From positions 62,001 to 126,000 of the forward strand of contig NZ_JAJISD010000009.1 of the NCBI RefSeq assembly GCF_020880995.1: DNA of 64,000 nt, read 5' to 3'. Positions within the stretch are counted from its first letter, which is position 1. Each line of letters starts with the position of its first letter. Made by a program: the position numbers and the translations under genes. This document shows, in pieces, positions 25,637-33,723 of the stretch. This DNA is from Reyranella aquatilis (GTDB lineage Bacteria > Pseudomonadota > Alphaproteobacteria > Reyranellales > Reyranellaceae). The notes under the pieces are model-generated. The model was not told the DNA's origin. It did no database searches and saw nothing but the letters and a program-made list of their open reading frames with translations.

Positions 25637-26298
25637 CGGAACGCCGGGAGGAACGACGGGAAATGGGTGGCGACGGCACGACACAGGCGGAACAGCGCAG
25701 CGAACGCAGCGGTCGACGCGAACAGAACAAGGCGGAGAACCGTACCGCCCTGCTCAAGGCGGCGCGCGCCGTGTTCGCGGAGATGGGCTATGGCGCGGCC
25801 AGCGTGCGCGACATCGTGCGCCGTACCGACCTCGCCTCGGGCACCTTCTACAACTACTTCAAGGACAAGGACGAGATCTTCGAGGCCGTTGTCGGCGAGC
25901 TGACCGGCATCCTGCTGCAGCGCCATCGCGACGGCCGTGGCCGTGCGAAGTCGACCGAGGAGTTCGTGCGCCTGCACTATGCCGCCTACTTCAATTTCCT
26001 GGCGGAGGATCCCGAACTGCTGGCGCTGGGCCGGTCGAGCTTCACCGCGGTGCGCACCCTGCTCGACAAACCCGATGTGCGCGCGCTCGCCAAGGCACTG
26101 AACGACGACATACGCGCGGCCATCTCCGAGGGGATCCTGCCGAACGTCGACGTCTCCTATCTCAGCGCGTCCATGGCCGGCATCGCCTTCGAGATCTCGA
26201 TGGTCATGGTCGCCCGCGATCCGGTCGACCCCGACACCGCCGCGGAGTTCGCGACCCGCCTCATGCTGGGCGGCCTCGACAAGCTGCCGCGACGCTGA
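25633..26298 (+). CDS. TetR/AcrR-family transcriptional regulator
   Basis: A 221-residue repressor-type regulator. The helix-turn-helix spans about residues 40-85, with the recognisable SVRDIVRRTDLASGTFYNYFKDKDEIFE. The C-terminal all-helical domain is the ligand-binding part. The start overlapping the esterase stop (ATGA) is given; the ATG 30 bases further on has a better ribosome site (GGGAGGA before 25663) and may be the real start, since the first ten residues are just charged. It is co-transcribed with the esterase and probably responds to its substrate or product (inference). It is followed by a hairpin terminator. Confidence 0.9.
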   Translation: MTERREERREMGGDGTTQAEQRSERSGRREQNKAENRTALLKAARAVFAEMGYGAASVRDIVRRTDLASGTFYNYFKDKDEIFEAVVGELTGILLQRHRDGRGRAKSTEEFVRLHYAAYFNFLAEDPELLALGRSSFTAVRTLLDKPDVRALAKALNDDIRAAISEGILPNVDVSYLSASMAGIAFEISMVMVARDPVDPDTAAEFATRLMLGGLDKLPRR

Positions 26299-26307
26299 CC
26301 CAAAAGC

Positions 26308-26340
26308 AAAACGGCGGCCCCATGCGGAGCCGCCGTTTTT
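26308..26340. terminator. Bidirectional rho-independent terminator
   Basis: An ACGGCGGC / GCCGCCGT stem (26311-26318 with 26329-26336) encloses a 10-base loop and is followed by a T run on the plus strand. On the minus strand it is followed by TTTTGCTTTT. It lies between the convergent TetR gene and the FAH-family gene and can serve both. Confidence 0.85.
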
Positions 26341-26362
26341 CCAGCACAGGTATCAGGAGCGC

Positions 26363-27235
26363 TCAGGCGCCCTGCGCAATCGTATTGCGCAGCACGCCGA
26401 TCCCCTCGATCTCGACTTCGCAGACGTCGCCCGGCTTCAGCCAGGGCTGCGGCTTGCGGGCCATCGCCACGCCCGACGGCGTGCCGGTGATGATGATGTC
26501 GCCCGGATCGAGCGTCATGCACTTGCTGAGCTCGTGCACCAGCGTCGGCACATCGAAGATCAGGTCGTCGGTGTTGCTGTCCTGCATGGTGACGCCGTTG
26601 ACGCGGGTCATGATGCGCAGCGGGGCCGCGCCCTTCGGCAGCTCGTCCGCCGTCACGATGTCGGGACCGAAGCCGCCGGTCGCGTCGAAGTTCTTGCCCA
26701 GCGTGAACTGGCCGCCCGACTTGCGCTGCCAGTCGCGGATCGAGCCGTCGTTGAAGCAGGCGTAGCCGGCGATCACCGAGAGCGCCTTCTCCTTCGGCAC
26801 GTTGCGGCACTTCTTGCCGATGACGATGGTGAGCTCGGCTTCCCAGTCGAATTCCTTCGAGTGCGTCGTCGACAGCATCTTGCCGTTGTGCGGCACCAGC
26901 GTGTTGTTGAAGCGCGTGAAGACCACCGGGTAGGTCGGGATCGGGCTGCCGGTCTCCTCGGCATGCTTGCGGTAGTTGAGGCCGATGCAGAGGATCTTGC
27001 CCGGCGCGGGGATCGGCGTCAGGTACTTGGCCGACTTCTCCGATACGGTGGCGCCGGCCTTGGGCTTGGCACAGGCCTTCAGCACCGCCTGCTGCAGCTT
27101 CTTGCCGCCCGCCAGGATCTCGACGACCGACTTCGGTCCGCGCGGCATCTGCTTGCTGAGATCGACGATCTTGCCGTCGCCCAGCTTGACGCCGACGGCC
27201 GGCTTGCCGCCGCTCAGGATGGTGCAAAGACGCAT
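26363..27235 (-). CDS. Fumarylacetoacetate hydrolase (FAH) family protein
   Basis: A 290-residue enzyme of the FAH/2-hydroxyhepta-2,4-diene-1,7-dioate isomerase superfamily, which cleaves or isomerises keto acids in aromatic degradation. Conserved segments are KILCIGLNYRKHAEE (about residue 80), the metal-binding Glu residues in DWEAELTIVIG (about 130), Asp in ACFNDGSIRDWQ (about 155) and the C-terminal DIIITGTPSGVA. The ATG at 27235 is chosen over upstream extensions because GGGGGA lies 6 bases before it and the family N-terminus begins here. It is monocistronic. The substrate is unknown but fits the aromatic-catabolism theme of the window. Confidence 0.9.
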   Translation of the reverse strand: MRLCTILSGGKPAVGVKLGDGKIVDLSKQMPRGPKSVVEILAGGKKLQQAVLKACAKPKAGATVSEKSAKYLTPIPAPGKILCIGLNYRKHAEETGSPIPTYPVVFTRFNNTLVPHNGKMLSTTHSKEFDWEAELTIVIGKKCRNVPKEKALSVIAGYACFNDGSIRDWQRKSGGQFTLGKNFDATGGFGPDIVTADELPKGAAPLRIMTRVNGVTMQDSNTDDLIFDVPTLVHELSKCMTLDPGDIIITGTPSGVAMARKPQPWLKPGDVCEVEIEGIGVLRNTIAQGA

Positions 27236-27324
27236 GTGTTTCCCCCGTGAAAATTCGTCTGAAATGTGGCGGGGCGTAAACTCCACCCTCCCGCATCTTC
27301 GGTCAAGCGCGCGCGGATTTTTGC

Positions 27325-27330
27325 TAGTCT
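27325..27330 (+). promoter_or_regulatory. Possible -10 element of a leaderless promoter
   Basis: TAGTCT lies six bases before the ATG at 27337, identical to the hexamer five bases before the ATG at 7003. The short gap (GCAGCC) has no ribosome site. Confidence 0.35.
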
Positions 27331-27336
27331 GCAGCC

Positions 27337-27975
27337 ATGCGATCCCTCCTCCTCGCACTGCCCCTCCTGTTCGCCACCCTGCCTGCGTCGGCACAACTCG
27401 TCGTACCGCTGACGACCCCCGACGGTCGCGTCGCCTGCACCCAGGGCAAGACGGGCATCGGCCGTCCCGCCGACTGGCGGGCGGTGGCAGATCCCGACGG
27501 GCCCGACGGGTGGGCCCTCGCCGAACGCGAACCGGATGCGACCGACCAGCGCTTCCCGCTGTGCATTTCAGAGCAGGCGCAGGGGCGCGACTTCGACGCC
27601 ACGCTGCGGTTCAAGATCGTTTCGGGCTCGCGCGACCAGGTGGCCGGGTTCATGTTCCGGGCGCAGAGCGCCAGCGACTACTACGTCGTGCGGGTGAATG
27701 CCCGCGACAACTCGGTGCGCCTCTACCGCATGGACAAGGGCAAGCGCAGCCAGCTGGGCACCAAGGAGACTCCCGTCGAGCTCGGCAAATGGCATTCGCT
27801 GCGCGTGATCGCCGCGAACGATCGCATCGAGATCGCGCTCGACGGCAAGCCTCTGTACGGCATCAACGATCGGACGCTGGTCCAGGCCGGCGCCCTCGGC
27901 GTGTGGAGCCAGGGCGACAGCGTCACCCACTACGGGTCCCTGCTGGTCGCCCCACCGCCGCCGCCGGCGCGCTGA
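27337..27975 (+). CDS. Secreted lectin/glucanase-fold (DUF1080-like) protein
   Basis: A 212-residue exported protein. The signal peptide covers residues 1-19 (hydrophobic core, then ASAQ). The mature part is a concanavalin A-like beta-sandwich: ATLRFKIVSG, GFMFRAQSASDYYVVRVN and HSLRVIAANDRIEIALDGK are characteristic of DUF1080 / 3-keto-disaccharide-hydrolase-like domains. It ends in a proline run. A carbohydrate-binding role is plausible, but no catalytic residues can be assigned. Its stop codon directly abuts the stop of the convergent HAD gene. Confidence 0.78.
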   Translation: MRSLLLALPLLFATLPASAQLVVPLTTPDGRVACTQGKTGIGRPADWRAVADPDGPDGWALAEREPDATDQRFPLCISEQAQGRDFDATLRFKIVSGSRDQVAGFMFRAQSASDYYVVRVNARDNSVRLYRMDKGKRSQLGTKETPVELGKWHSLRVIAANDRIEIALDGKPLYGINDRTLVQAGALGVWSQGDSVTHYGSLLVAPPPPPAR

Positions 27976-28773
27976 TCAGCGCCGGGCCGCCAGCAGCGCC
28001 TCGGCGAGCTCGACGAACCCCTCGCCCGATCGGCCTGCAGTGATCCAGCGCGGTCGATGCTGCAGACGGTCCGCGAAGTCCGCGACGTTGGCCACGCCGA
28101 CGGCGTTGGGAAACCAGCCGAACATCGGCGCGTCGTTGGGCGAATCGCCCGCAAACACGTAGCGCGCCCGTTCGGCGGTCAGATCGACGCCGAACAGTTC
28201 CTGCATCATCGCTCGGCTGGTCGTCAGCTTGTCGTAGTCGCCGAACCAGCCGTTGACGTGGATCGAACTCACCTTGGCATGAGCGCCATGCCGCTCGAAG
28301 ATTTCCACGATGCGCTGGATATCGGAGGGAGGCAGCGCCGGCACGTCCTCGCGAAAATCCACGGCGAGATCGGCCACGCGATAGGGCTGGTCGGAGGCGA
28401 TCCCGGCGCCCGGCACTTCGGCGAGCACGTCGGCCCTCACCCGCTCGAGTCGGCGGCGCCCCTCGGCCCGCGCGGCATCGGACTGGATGAAGCGAGTGCG
28501 CAGCCGCTTCTGCTGGTGGTCGTGCCACATCCAGAAGGCACCATTTTCCCCGACCACAGCGTCGACCGGCCAGAAGCGCGCGATGTGATCGCACCACCCA
28601 GCCGGGCGGCCCGTCACCGGCACGACCAACAGGCCGGCCTTCTTCAAGGCCTCCAGGGCGCCATAGGCGGCCGCGGACAGCGTACCTTCGGTGGAGACGG
28701 TGTCGTCGATGTCCGTCAGGACGCCGCGAACCGCGGCGAGGGTTTCGCGGGGGCAGTTCTTCAGGGGTTCCAT
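27976..28773 (-). CDS. HAD-superfamily phosphatase (subclass IIB type)
   Basis: A 265-residue HAD hydrolase. Motif I is LTDIDDTVSTEG (nucleophile and acid Asp at about residues 21-23). Motif II is VVPVTGRPAGW. The last motif is FAGDSPNDAPMFGWF with the Mg-binding Asp pair. A Cof-like cap lies between. This layout suits sucrose-phosphate or mannosyl-3-phosphoglycerate phosphatase relatives, but the substrate is unassigned. The ATG at 28773 is chosen because upstream frame extension runs through the TRAP permease on a shadow frame. It lies 26 bases downstream of the TRAP dctM gene, so it may be the last gene of that operon. Confidence 0.87.
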   Translation of the reverse strand: MEPLKNCPRETLAAVRGVLTDIDDTVSTEGTLSAAAYGALEALKKAGLLVVPVTGRPAGWCDHIARFWPVDAVVGENGAFWMWHDHQQKRLRTRFIQSDAARAEGRRRLERVRADVLAEVPGAGIASDQPYRVADLAVDFREDVPALPPSDIQRIVEIFERHGAHAKVSSIHVNGWFGDYDKLTTSRAMMQELFGVDLTAERARYVFAGDSPNDAPMFGWFPNAVGVANVADFADRLQHRPRWITAGRSGEGFVELAEALLAARR

Positions 28774-28799
28774 GCGCGGCCTTCTAGCATGGCATCGCT

Positions 28800-30119
28800 T
28801 CACGACAGCAGGCGCACCATCACGAGCGCCAGCCCGGGGAACGCCATCACCAGCCCGAGGCGCACGATGTCCGCGGCGATGAAGGGCAGCACGGCGCGGT
28901 AGATTCGCGTGAGCGCGACGTGACGGGCGAGCGCCGACACGACGAAGACGTTGAGGCCGATCGGAGGCGCGGTGAGGCCGATCCCGACCACGATCAGCAC
29001 CAGGATGCCGAACCAGATCGCGACGTCGTCGGGGGCCATGCCGAAATCGAGCGCCTGCACGATCGGGAAGAAGATCGGCAGGGTGAGCAGGATCATCGCC
29101 AGCTCGTCCATGACGGCGCCGAGCAGGATGTAGAACAACAGGATCAGCGCCATCACGCCGTAGGGCGTGAACCCCGAGCCGCCGATCCACTCGGCCGCCG
29201 CCACCGGCAGCTGCGACAGGGCCAGAAAGGCATTGAAGACATCGGCGCCCAGCAGGATCAGGAAGATCATGCCGGCGGTCTCGGCGGTCTGCAGCAGGGC
29301 GGCCTTCAGCCCGGCCCAGCGCATGCCACCGACCAGCACCGCCACCACCAGCATCGCCGCGACGCCGACCGCCGCGCCCTCGGTCGGCGAGAACACGCCG
29401 CCATAAATTCCCCCCAGAACCACCAGCGCCACGAGGATCGCGGGCCAGACGGCGGCGAAGTCGCGCAGCCGTCTCTTCATCGGCACGCGCGGCAAGGCCG
29501 GCCCCAGTTCGGGTCGGCGGCGCACCACCAGCGCGATCACCAGGCAGTAGAAGAGCGCAGCCATGAAGCCCGGGATGAAGGCCGCCATGAAGAGCTTGGC
29601 GATGTTCTGCTCGGTCGAGATGCCATAGACGACGAGGATCACCGAGGGCGGGATCAGGATGCCAAGGGTACCACCGACCGCGATGACGCCGGTCGCGAAG
29701 CCGGCATCGTAGCGATAGCGCTCGAACTCCGGCAGCGCGGCGCGCGCAAAGGTGGCCGTGGTAGCGACGGAGGATCCGCAGATCGCGCCGAAGGCCGTGC
29801 AGGCGCCGATCAGGCCCATCGCCAGACCGCCAGGACGATGGCCGACCAGGCTCGAGGCGGCGCGAAACAAGGCGGTCGAGAGGCCCGACTTCTCCGCCAG
29901 CGCGCCCATCAGAATGAAGAGCGGGATTACCGACAGCGTGTAGTTCGAGAAGTCGTGATAGGGCGTCGTCTTGATGTAGTTCAGGAAGACGGGCCAGCCG
30001 CCCAGCCACGCATAGCCCGCGCCGCCGACGAACAGGAGCGAAAGACCGATCGGCATACGCGCCGCCATCAGCAACAGCATGATGACGAAGCCCAGGATCG
30101 CGGCGGACGTGCCGGTCAC
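28800..30119 (-). CDS. dctM: TRAP transporter large permease (DctM family), second system
   Basis: A 439-residue transport subunit with 11-12 helices. Family motifs include GAICGSSVATTATFARAALPE and VGGTLGILIPPS near residues 150-190, plus GAVMDELAMILLTLPIF near residue 340. Its ATG overlaps the small permease stop by 4 bases (ATGA). Together with the next two genes upstream it forms a complete tripartite transporter on the minus strand. It differs clearly from the first DctM in the window, so the two are not a recent duplication. Confidence 0.92.
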   Translation of the reverse strand: MTGTSAAILGFVIMLLLMAARMPIGLSLLFVGGAGYAWLGGWPVFLNYIKTTPYHDFSNYTLSVIPLFILMGALAEKSGLSTALFRAASSLVGHRPGGLAMGLIGACTAFGAICGSSVATTATFARAALPEFERYRYDAGFATGVIAVGGTLGILIPPSVILVVYGISTEQNIAKLFMAAFIPGFMAALFYCLVIALVVRRRPELGPALPRVPMKRRLRDFAAVWPAILVALVVLGGIYGGVFSPTEGAAVGVAAMLVVAVLVGGMRWAGLKAALLQTAETAGMIFLILLGADVFNAFLALSQLPVAAAEWIGGSGFTPYGVMALILLFYILLGAVMDELAMILLTLPIFFPIVQALDFGMAPDDVAIWFGILVLIVVGIGLTAPPIGLNVFVVSALARHVALTRIYRAVLPFIAADIVRLGLVMAFPGLALVMVRLLS

Positions 30120-30595
30120 GGTTCGGTCCGGAAGCGGCCGGCGGCGGTGACGAGCGCCGCCAGCGCGAGGAGGCCCGCCATGGCGGCACAGGCCATGATC
30201 GCCCAGCCGACCGGCATCCCCAGCACCATGGTGGACGTGCGCGAGCCGATCGCATCCGCCGCCCCCACCGCCAGACGCCAGCCGAGCAGCGCGGCGGCGG
30301 CGGCATAGACGATGTCCCAGAAGGCGTCGATCGCAGACAGCACACGCGCCGGCAGCCGGATGGTGAACGTATCGACCAGCATGTTACCGCGCCGAAGCTG
30401 CGTGTAGGGCAGGAAGGAGAAGATCGCGAGCGCGACCGCCATCTGCACCATCTCGAAGTCGCCCGGCAGGCCGCTGGAGGTCGCCCAGCGCAGTCCCACG
30501 CTCGCCGTCACCAGGCCGGCGATGAACAGCGATAGGGCGGCGCCCGCCAGGGCAAGCGCCGCGCCCAGCCTTTCGGCGGTCCGCATCCAGCCCAT
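30116..30595 (-). CDS. dctQ: TRAP transporter small permease (DctQ family), second system
   Basis: A 159-residue membrane protein with four hydrophobic helices (about residues 10-32, 48-68, 88-110 and 125-150). The GDFEMVQMAVALAIFSFLPYTQ segment is the conserved second helix with the acidic residue typical of DctQ. It starts 7 bases after the dctP stop and overlaps dctM by 4 bases. It is the membrane partner that bridges the receptor and the large permease. Confidence 0.88.
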   Translation of the reverse strand: MGWMRTAERLGAALALAGAALSLFIAGLVTASVGLRWATSSGLPGDFEMVQMAVALAIFSFLPYTQLRRGNMLVDTFTIRLPARVLSAIDAFWDIVYAAAAALLGWRLAVGAADAIGSRTSTMVLGMPVGWAIMACAAMAGLLALAALVTAAGRFRTEP

Positions 30596-30602
30596 GCGGG
30601 GC

Positions 30603-31655
30603 TCAGGACACCTTGTACTTCTGCACCAGCACTCGCACGGCCTCGACCAGCTTGGCGCCGTCGAGATTGCGATCCTTCACAGAGGCGACCCAGGCATCGA
30701 TCACCGGCTGCGTCGTCTTGCGCCACCGCGCCGCCTCGTCGACCGAGATCTCGCTGATGACGTTGCCGCTGCGCTTGGCGACCATCTCGGCCACCGCGGC
30801 GCCGGCGTCGTCCCAGGTCTTGCCGGCCATGGTGGCCGCCGCCATGCCCGAGTTCGCGTCGAGCACCTTCTTCAGGTCGGCCGGCACCTTGTCGTAGCTG
30901 CCCTTGTTCATCGCCAGCACGAAGGTGGCGGTATAGAGCGTCGGCGAGCCCGGGATACCCGTATGGTACTTCAGGAGCTCCTGGACCTTGATCGCGGGCA
31001 CGACCTCCCAGGGCACGACGCAGCCGTCGATCACCTTCTGCGCGAGGCTTTCGGGGACCTGCGGGATCGGCATGCCGATCGCGCTGGCGCCCAGCGCCTT
31101 CAGCGCCTCGCCGGCCTGCCGGGTGGGAAAGCGCAACTTCAGACCCTTCAGGTCTTCCATCGTCTTCACCTGCTTGTTGGCATGGATCAATCCGGCATCG
31201 TGCGCCCAGGCACAGATGAGGTGAACCTCCTTGAACTCGTCCTTGAGGTAGGTGTCGGCATACTCCTGGAAAGCCTTGGCGTTCACGATCCCGAGCTTGT
31301 CGGCGACGAACGGCAGTTCCATCGCCTCGCTGGCCGGAAAGCGGCCCGGCGTGTTGCCCGGCAGGGTCCAGATGATGTCGGCCACGCCGTCGCGCGCCTG
31401 GTCGTAGAGCTGCGGCGGCGCGCCGCCCAGCTGCATCGCCGGGAAGATCGTGATCTTGATCCGCCCGTTCGATTCGGCCTCGATCTTGCGCACCAGCGGC
31501 GTCAGGAACTTCTGGTGAATGTTCGAGGCTGCCGGCAGGAAGTGGTGAAGCTTGAGATTGACCTCGGCGGCCTGCGCGTAGCCTTCGCGCAACAACGCGG
31601 GAGCGGCCACGGCCACGCCTGCCAACGCAAAAACCCTGCGACGCTTTATCGGCAT
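30603..31655 (-). CDS. dctP: TRAP transporter substrate-binding protein (DctP family), second system
   Basis: A 350-residue periplasmic receptor. A twin-basic start (KRRRVFALAGVAVAAPALL) and an AQA-A cleavage region indicate export, possibly by Tat. The mature domain has LKLHHFLPAASNIHQKF, the DctP motif LKGLKLRFPTRQ with its binding Arg (about residue 180), and a C-terminal helical region. The His-rich LHHFLP start is common in receptors for C4- or mandelate-like acids. The ATG at 31655 has GGGAGG 5 bases upstream; the adjacent TTG is not needed. It is the first gene of the operon, with a TAGCCT hexamer about 35 bases before the ATG. Confidence 0.9.
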   Translation of the reverse strand: MPIKRRRVFALAGVAVAAPALLREGYAQAAEVNLKLHHFLPAASNIHQKFLTPLVRKIEAESNGRIKITIFPAMQLGGAPPQLYDQARDGVADIIWTLPGNTPGRFPASEAMELPFVADKLGIVNAKAFQEYADTYLKDEFKEVHLICAWAHDAGLIHANKQVKTMEDLKGLKLRFPTRQAGEALKALGASAIGMPIPQVPESLAQKVIDGCVVPWEVVPAIKVQELLKYHTGIPGSPTLYTATFVLAMNKGSYDKVPADLKKVLDANSGMAAATMAGKTWDDAGAAVAEMVAKRSGNVISEISVDEAARWRKTTQPVIDAWVASVKDRNLDGAKLVEAVRVLVQKYKVS

Positions 31656-31764
31656 CAATGCCTCCCTGGTCTTTTCTTATGGCCGGGAGGCTAGCACAGG
31701 CGGGAGGAACTTGAGAGGCCCAACCGCAGATTCGACAGCGGCCCCGCCGGTCTTCGTCCGGTCG

Positions 31765-32040
31765 CTAGAGAGTGCCGCCCGCCAGCATGTCGAAGCGGTT
31801 GCGGATTTCCGCGACGCTCGGCGCCTGGTCGATGGCCACCTCGGGAATTTCCCTCGCCACTTCGGCGCGGTCGAACTCATCGAGATGAAGGTCGGCGGCG
31901 GCGTGATCGTCCGGAAGAGCCTTCAGGGCATTGTGCAGGTGAAAGAGGTGCCAGTGCGCCGGCCCCGCCAGCGCGCCCGATTCGAGATGCGCCAGTCGTT
32001 CCTGAAAGCGCTGGAAAACTTTCTTTCGCTCTTCCGACAT
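31765..32040 (-). CDS. Small hypothetical protein, 91 residues
   Basis: I do not recognise this small acidic protein. It is predicted mainly helical, with HLFHLHNALKALPDDH in the middle and no signal peptide or membrane segment. It starts at the ATG with a GGGGCGGGCG tract just before it. It lies between the TRAP operon and a small membrane protein gene on the same strand, 84 bases downstream of the latter. Codon use is like its neighbours, which supports it being real. Confidence 0.55.
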   Translation of the reverse strand: MSEERKKVFQRFQERLAHLESGALAGPAHWHLFHLHNALKALPDDHAAADLHLDEFDRAEVAREIPEVAIDQAPSVAEIRNRFDMLAGGTL

Positions 32041-32124
32041 CGCCCGCCCCGTTACCGCTGAAATCCTTCACATGGTGCGCGACGCGGCGCCAAACGGCAA
32101 GCCGGCGAAAACTGCCGGGACGAC

Positions 32125-32376
32125 TCAGCGCTTGAAGACGGCGAAGGCCAGAAGTGCGACGAAGGCCGCAGTCCCCGACGCGAGACCGGCCCCGATCGTG
32201 AGCGGAATTCGTCGCCGCCGGTGCTTCTTGCTGAGAAGGCTGAGATGTTCCCGGCGCGTCATCCCACCCGGAAAGTCATACTTGTCGGGCGGGTTGTTGA
32301 TGTTCTGCGTGCCCCGCCACCATCCCCAGGCAGCACCGCCCAAGGTAAACACGGCCACGACGATCAGTATCTCCAT
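32125..32376 (-). CDS. Small two-helix membrane protein, 83 residues
   Basis: An unrecognised small membrane protein. Helices are predicted at about residues 3-19 and 59-80. Between them lies a basic cytosolic-type loop (SKKHRRRR), predicting both ends in the periplasm or the loop in the cytosol. The central NNPPDKYDFPGGMTRREHL stretch is Pro- and charge-rich. A -10-like TAAGAT lies 5 bases before its ATG. It is divergent from the OmpA-like gene across about 210 bases. Confidence 0.6.
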   Translation of the reverse strand: MEILIVVAVFTLGGAAWGWWRGTQNINNPPDKYDFPGGMTRREHLSLLSKKHRRRRIPLTIGAGLASGTAAFVALLAFAVFKR

Positions 32377-32381
32377 GTCTC

Positions 32382-32387
32382 ATCTTA
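32382..32387 (-). promoter_or_regulatory. Possible -10 element of a leaderless promoter
   Basis: Read on the minus strand, TAAGAT lies five bases (GAGAC) before the ATG of the small membrane protein gene. The GAGA could instead act as a weak ribosome site from a more distant promoter. Confidence 0.35.
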
Positions 32388-32587
32388 GCAAAACAAAATG
32401 AACGATGCTGCAGACTTCGCGCACACCCAAGCGACGGGGCAACAGTTACCGCAGCACTTTTCACTTCCAGTGAACACTCTCTCGTAAGAAAAGCGTAACG
32501 CCCTTGGCCCGTGCTGGTTGCGAGGCGGTTTCTCGAAACATTCACGGTGTCTTCTGCGTTCTATCGGCACACGGAAGGAGAAGCACC

Positions 32588-32956
32588 ATGCGAACGATAA
32601 GCTCACTCTTCGTCCTCGCCGGCCTCGCCTGCGCGCCCCTGGGCGCCATGGCTCAGGACCTCGCCTTCGCATCCAACGCACCGGTATCCGATCGCCTCGT
32701 GTTCATGGGGCCTAGCGACGTGCGTGTTCCACCGTCCGCGATCGAGACGATCCGAAGCGCGGCCGACGCCGCGAAGTCGGCACCGGTGCTCATCGAGGGC
32801 AGGGCCGATCGGGCGAGTGCGGTGAAGCAGGAACTCATTCGGCAGGGCGCGCCTGCGGAAGCCATCACTGTGAGGCCTACGCCAACCCGCCCGCTTGCGC
32901 AGGTCGGTGACGGCATCGACGATCCGACCGAGCGGCGAGTGAACATCCGATTCTAG
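32588..32956 (+). CDS. Small exported OmpA-like-domain protein
   Basis: A 122-residue secreted protein. The signal peptide covers residues 1-22 (LAGLACAPLGAMA, then Q). The remainder resembles a minimal OmpA C-terminal peptidoglycan-binding fold: VLIEGRADRAS, then KQELIRQGAPAEAITV, and a closing DPTERRVNIRF. The typical PG-binding Asp/Arg pair is only partly recognisable (the final RR is present), so binding is uncertain. GGAAGGAGA lies 7 bases before the ATG. An upstream TTG/ATG extension to 32504 would disrupt the signal peptide. A perfect hairpin follows the stop. Confidence 0.75.
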   Translation: MRTISSLFVLAGLACAPLGAMAQDLAFASNAPVSDRLVFMGPSDVRVPPSAIETIRSAADAAKSAPVLIEGRADRASAVKQELIRQGAPAEAITVRPTPTRPLAQVGDGIDDPTERRVNIRF

Positions 32957-32976
32957 GAAACAGCGATCGGCTGGGG

Positions 32977-33004
32977 AGACGCCCGCCGCATGCGGCGGGC
33001 GTTT
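32977..33004 (+). terminator. Hairpin terminator after the OmpA-like gene
   Basis: A perfect 22-base palindrome (32980-33001, CGCCCGCCGCA with its complement) extends by A-T and G-T pairs to 32977-33004. It has a short T stretch after it, 21 bases downstream of the stop. The T tract is short (TTT), so termination may be partial. Confidence 0.65.
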
Positions 33005-33021
33005 CCTTGCGTGCCCGCCAC

Positions 33022-33056
33022 AAAAGGAAAGCCCGCCCTGGCGGACCAGGACGGGC
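33022..33056 (-). terminator. Rho-independent terminator for the minus-strand PepSY-like gene
   Basis: On the minus strand an 11-base stem (33046-33056 with 33031-33041, one G-U pair) closes a four-base loop and is followed by TTTCCTTTT. It lies about 115 bases downstream of the gene ending at 33170. The stretch between them holds nothing else I recognise. Confidence 0.75.
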
Positions 33057-33169
33057 TCCTGCAGCCCCTCGGGGGAGAGGGACGGTTTCTTGAACCGCCA
33101 AAGGCTGCATCCATCCAACGCGCCAGGGAACGGCGGGTTGCACCGGCCAGCGCCGACCGGACACTTTTT

Positions 33170-33643
33170 CTAGTCGGCCGACACGCGCCCTTCGCGATCG
33201 ACCGTAAGCACGACCTCGGTCTTGCCGCGCAGCGCGCGTGCGCGCCACGTCCCGTCAGGCCCGGGCGTAATGTTCCTGACCAACTTGTAACCATCGGCTT
33301 CAATCGCGCCCCGGGCGAAGCCATTTCCCTCGGCATCCCCGGAGATCTGTTGGGCGGGTGTCGTAGCCGAAGCGGTTTCGACGACGGCTGTCGCAGGCGC
33401 GGGCGTGGAAATTGGCGGACGCTCCCGCACGACGAGCGGCACGGGTGCCTGGCGCATCTCGACGAGGACGGGCTTCGCGGAAGAAAGCTGCGGAGAAGAA
33501 ACCTGGGGGGACTGCATCGCTCCGGTCGCCGCCTTGGCCGATCCGCGCTGCGTTCCATCGGGCAGCGGCGCCACCACATGGGCAGCCGCCACCGTTACGG
33601 CCAGCGCGGCGGTGGCGAGTGCGAACACGATGCCTTGGTTCAT
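33170..33643 (-). CDS. Exported or membrane-anchored protein with C-terminal PepSY-like domain
   Basis: A 157-residue protein. Residues 3-22 form a signal peptide or anchor (ALATAALAVTVAAAH). Residues 25-100 are a low-complexity Ala/Pro/Ser linker. Residues 110-157 contain IEADGYKLVRNI, DGTWRARA and VVLTVDREGRVS, a pattern typical of small PepSY-like periplasmic domains in Alphaproteobacteria. The ATG at 33643 has AGGGA 9 bases upstream; the longer frame to 33793 lacks support. It is divergent from the CoA ligase gene. A role in the cell envelope is likely but unspecified. Confidence 0.7.
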   Translation of the reverse strand: MNQGIVFALATAALAVTVAAAHVVAPLPDGTQRGSAKAATGAMQSPQVSSPQLSSAKPVLVEMRQAPVPLVVRERPPISTPAPATAVVETASATTPAQQISGDAEGNGFARGAIEADGYKLVRNITPGPDGTWRARALRGKTEVVLTVDREGRVSAD

Positions 33644-33723
33644 TGTCGTCGGTCCCTGATATTCGGCCTCCTTAACGCTGCTGCCGTCCCCGGCGTTGCG
33701 TGCAGGCCGGACGATCAGTAACG

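Noticed and set aside
27976-30345. 789-codon minus-strand frame
   Set aside because: Only the last 265 codons (the HAD phosphatase, from 28773) are real. The upstream part is out of frame with the TRAP permease genes that occupy it.
32470-32515. Possible EcfG-type (GGAAC...CGTT) promoter before the OmpA-like gene
   Set aside because: Only TGAAC and CGTAA are present with an 18-base spacer; two mismatches and poor spacing make it no better than chance.
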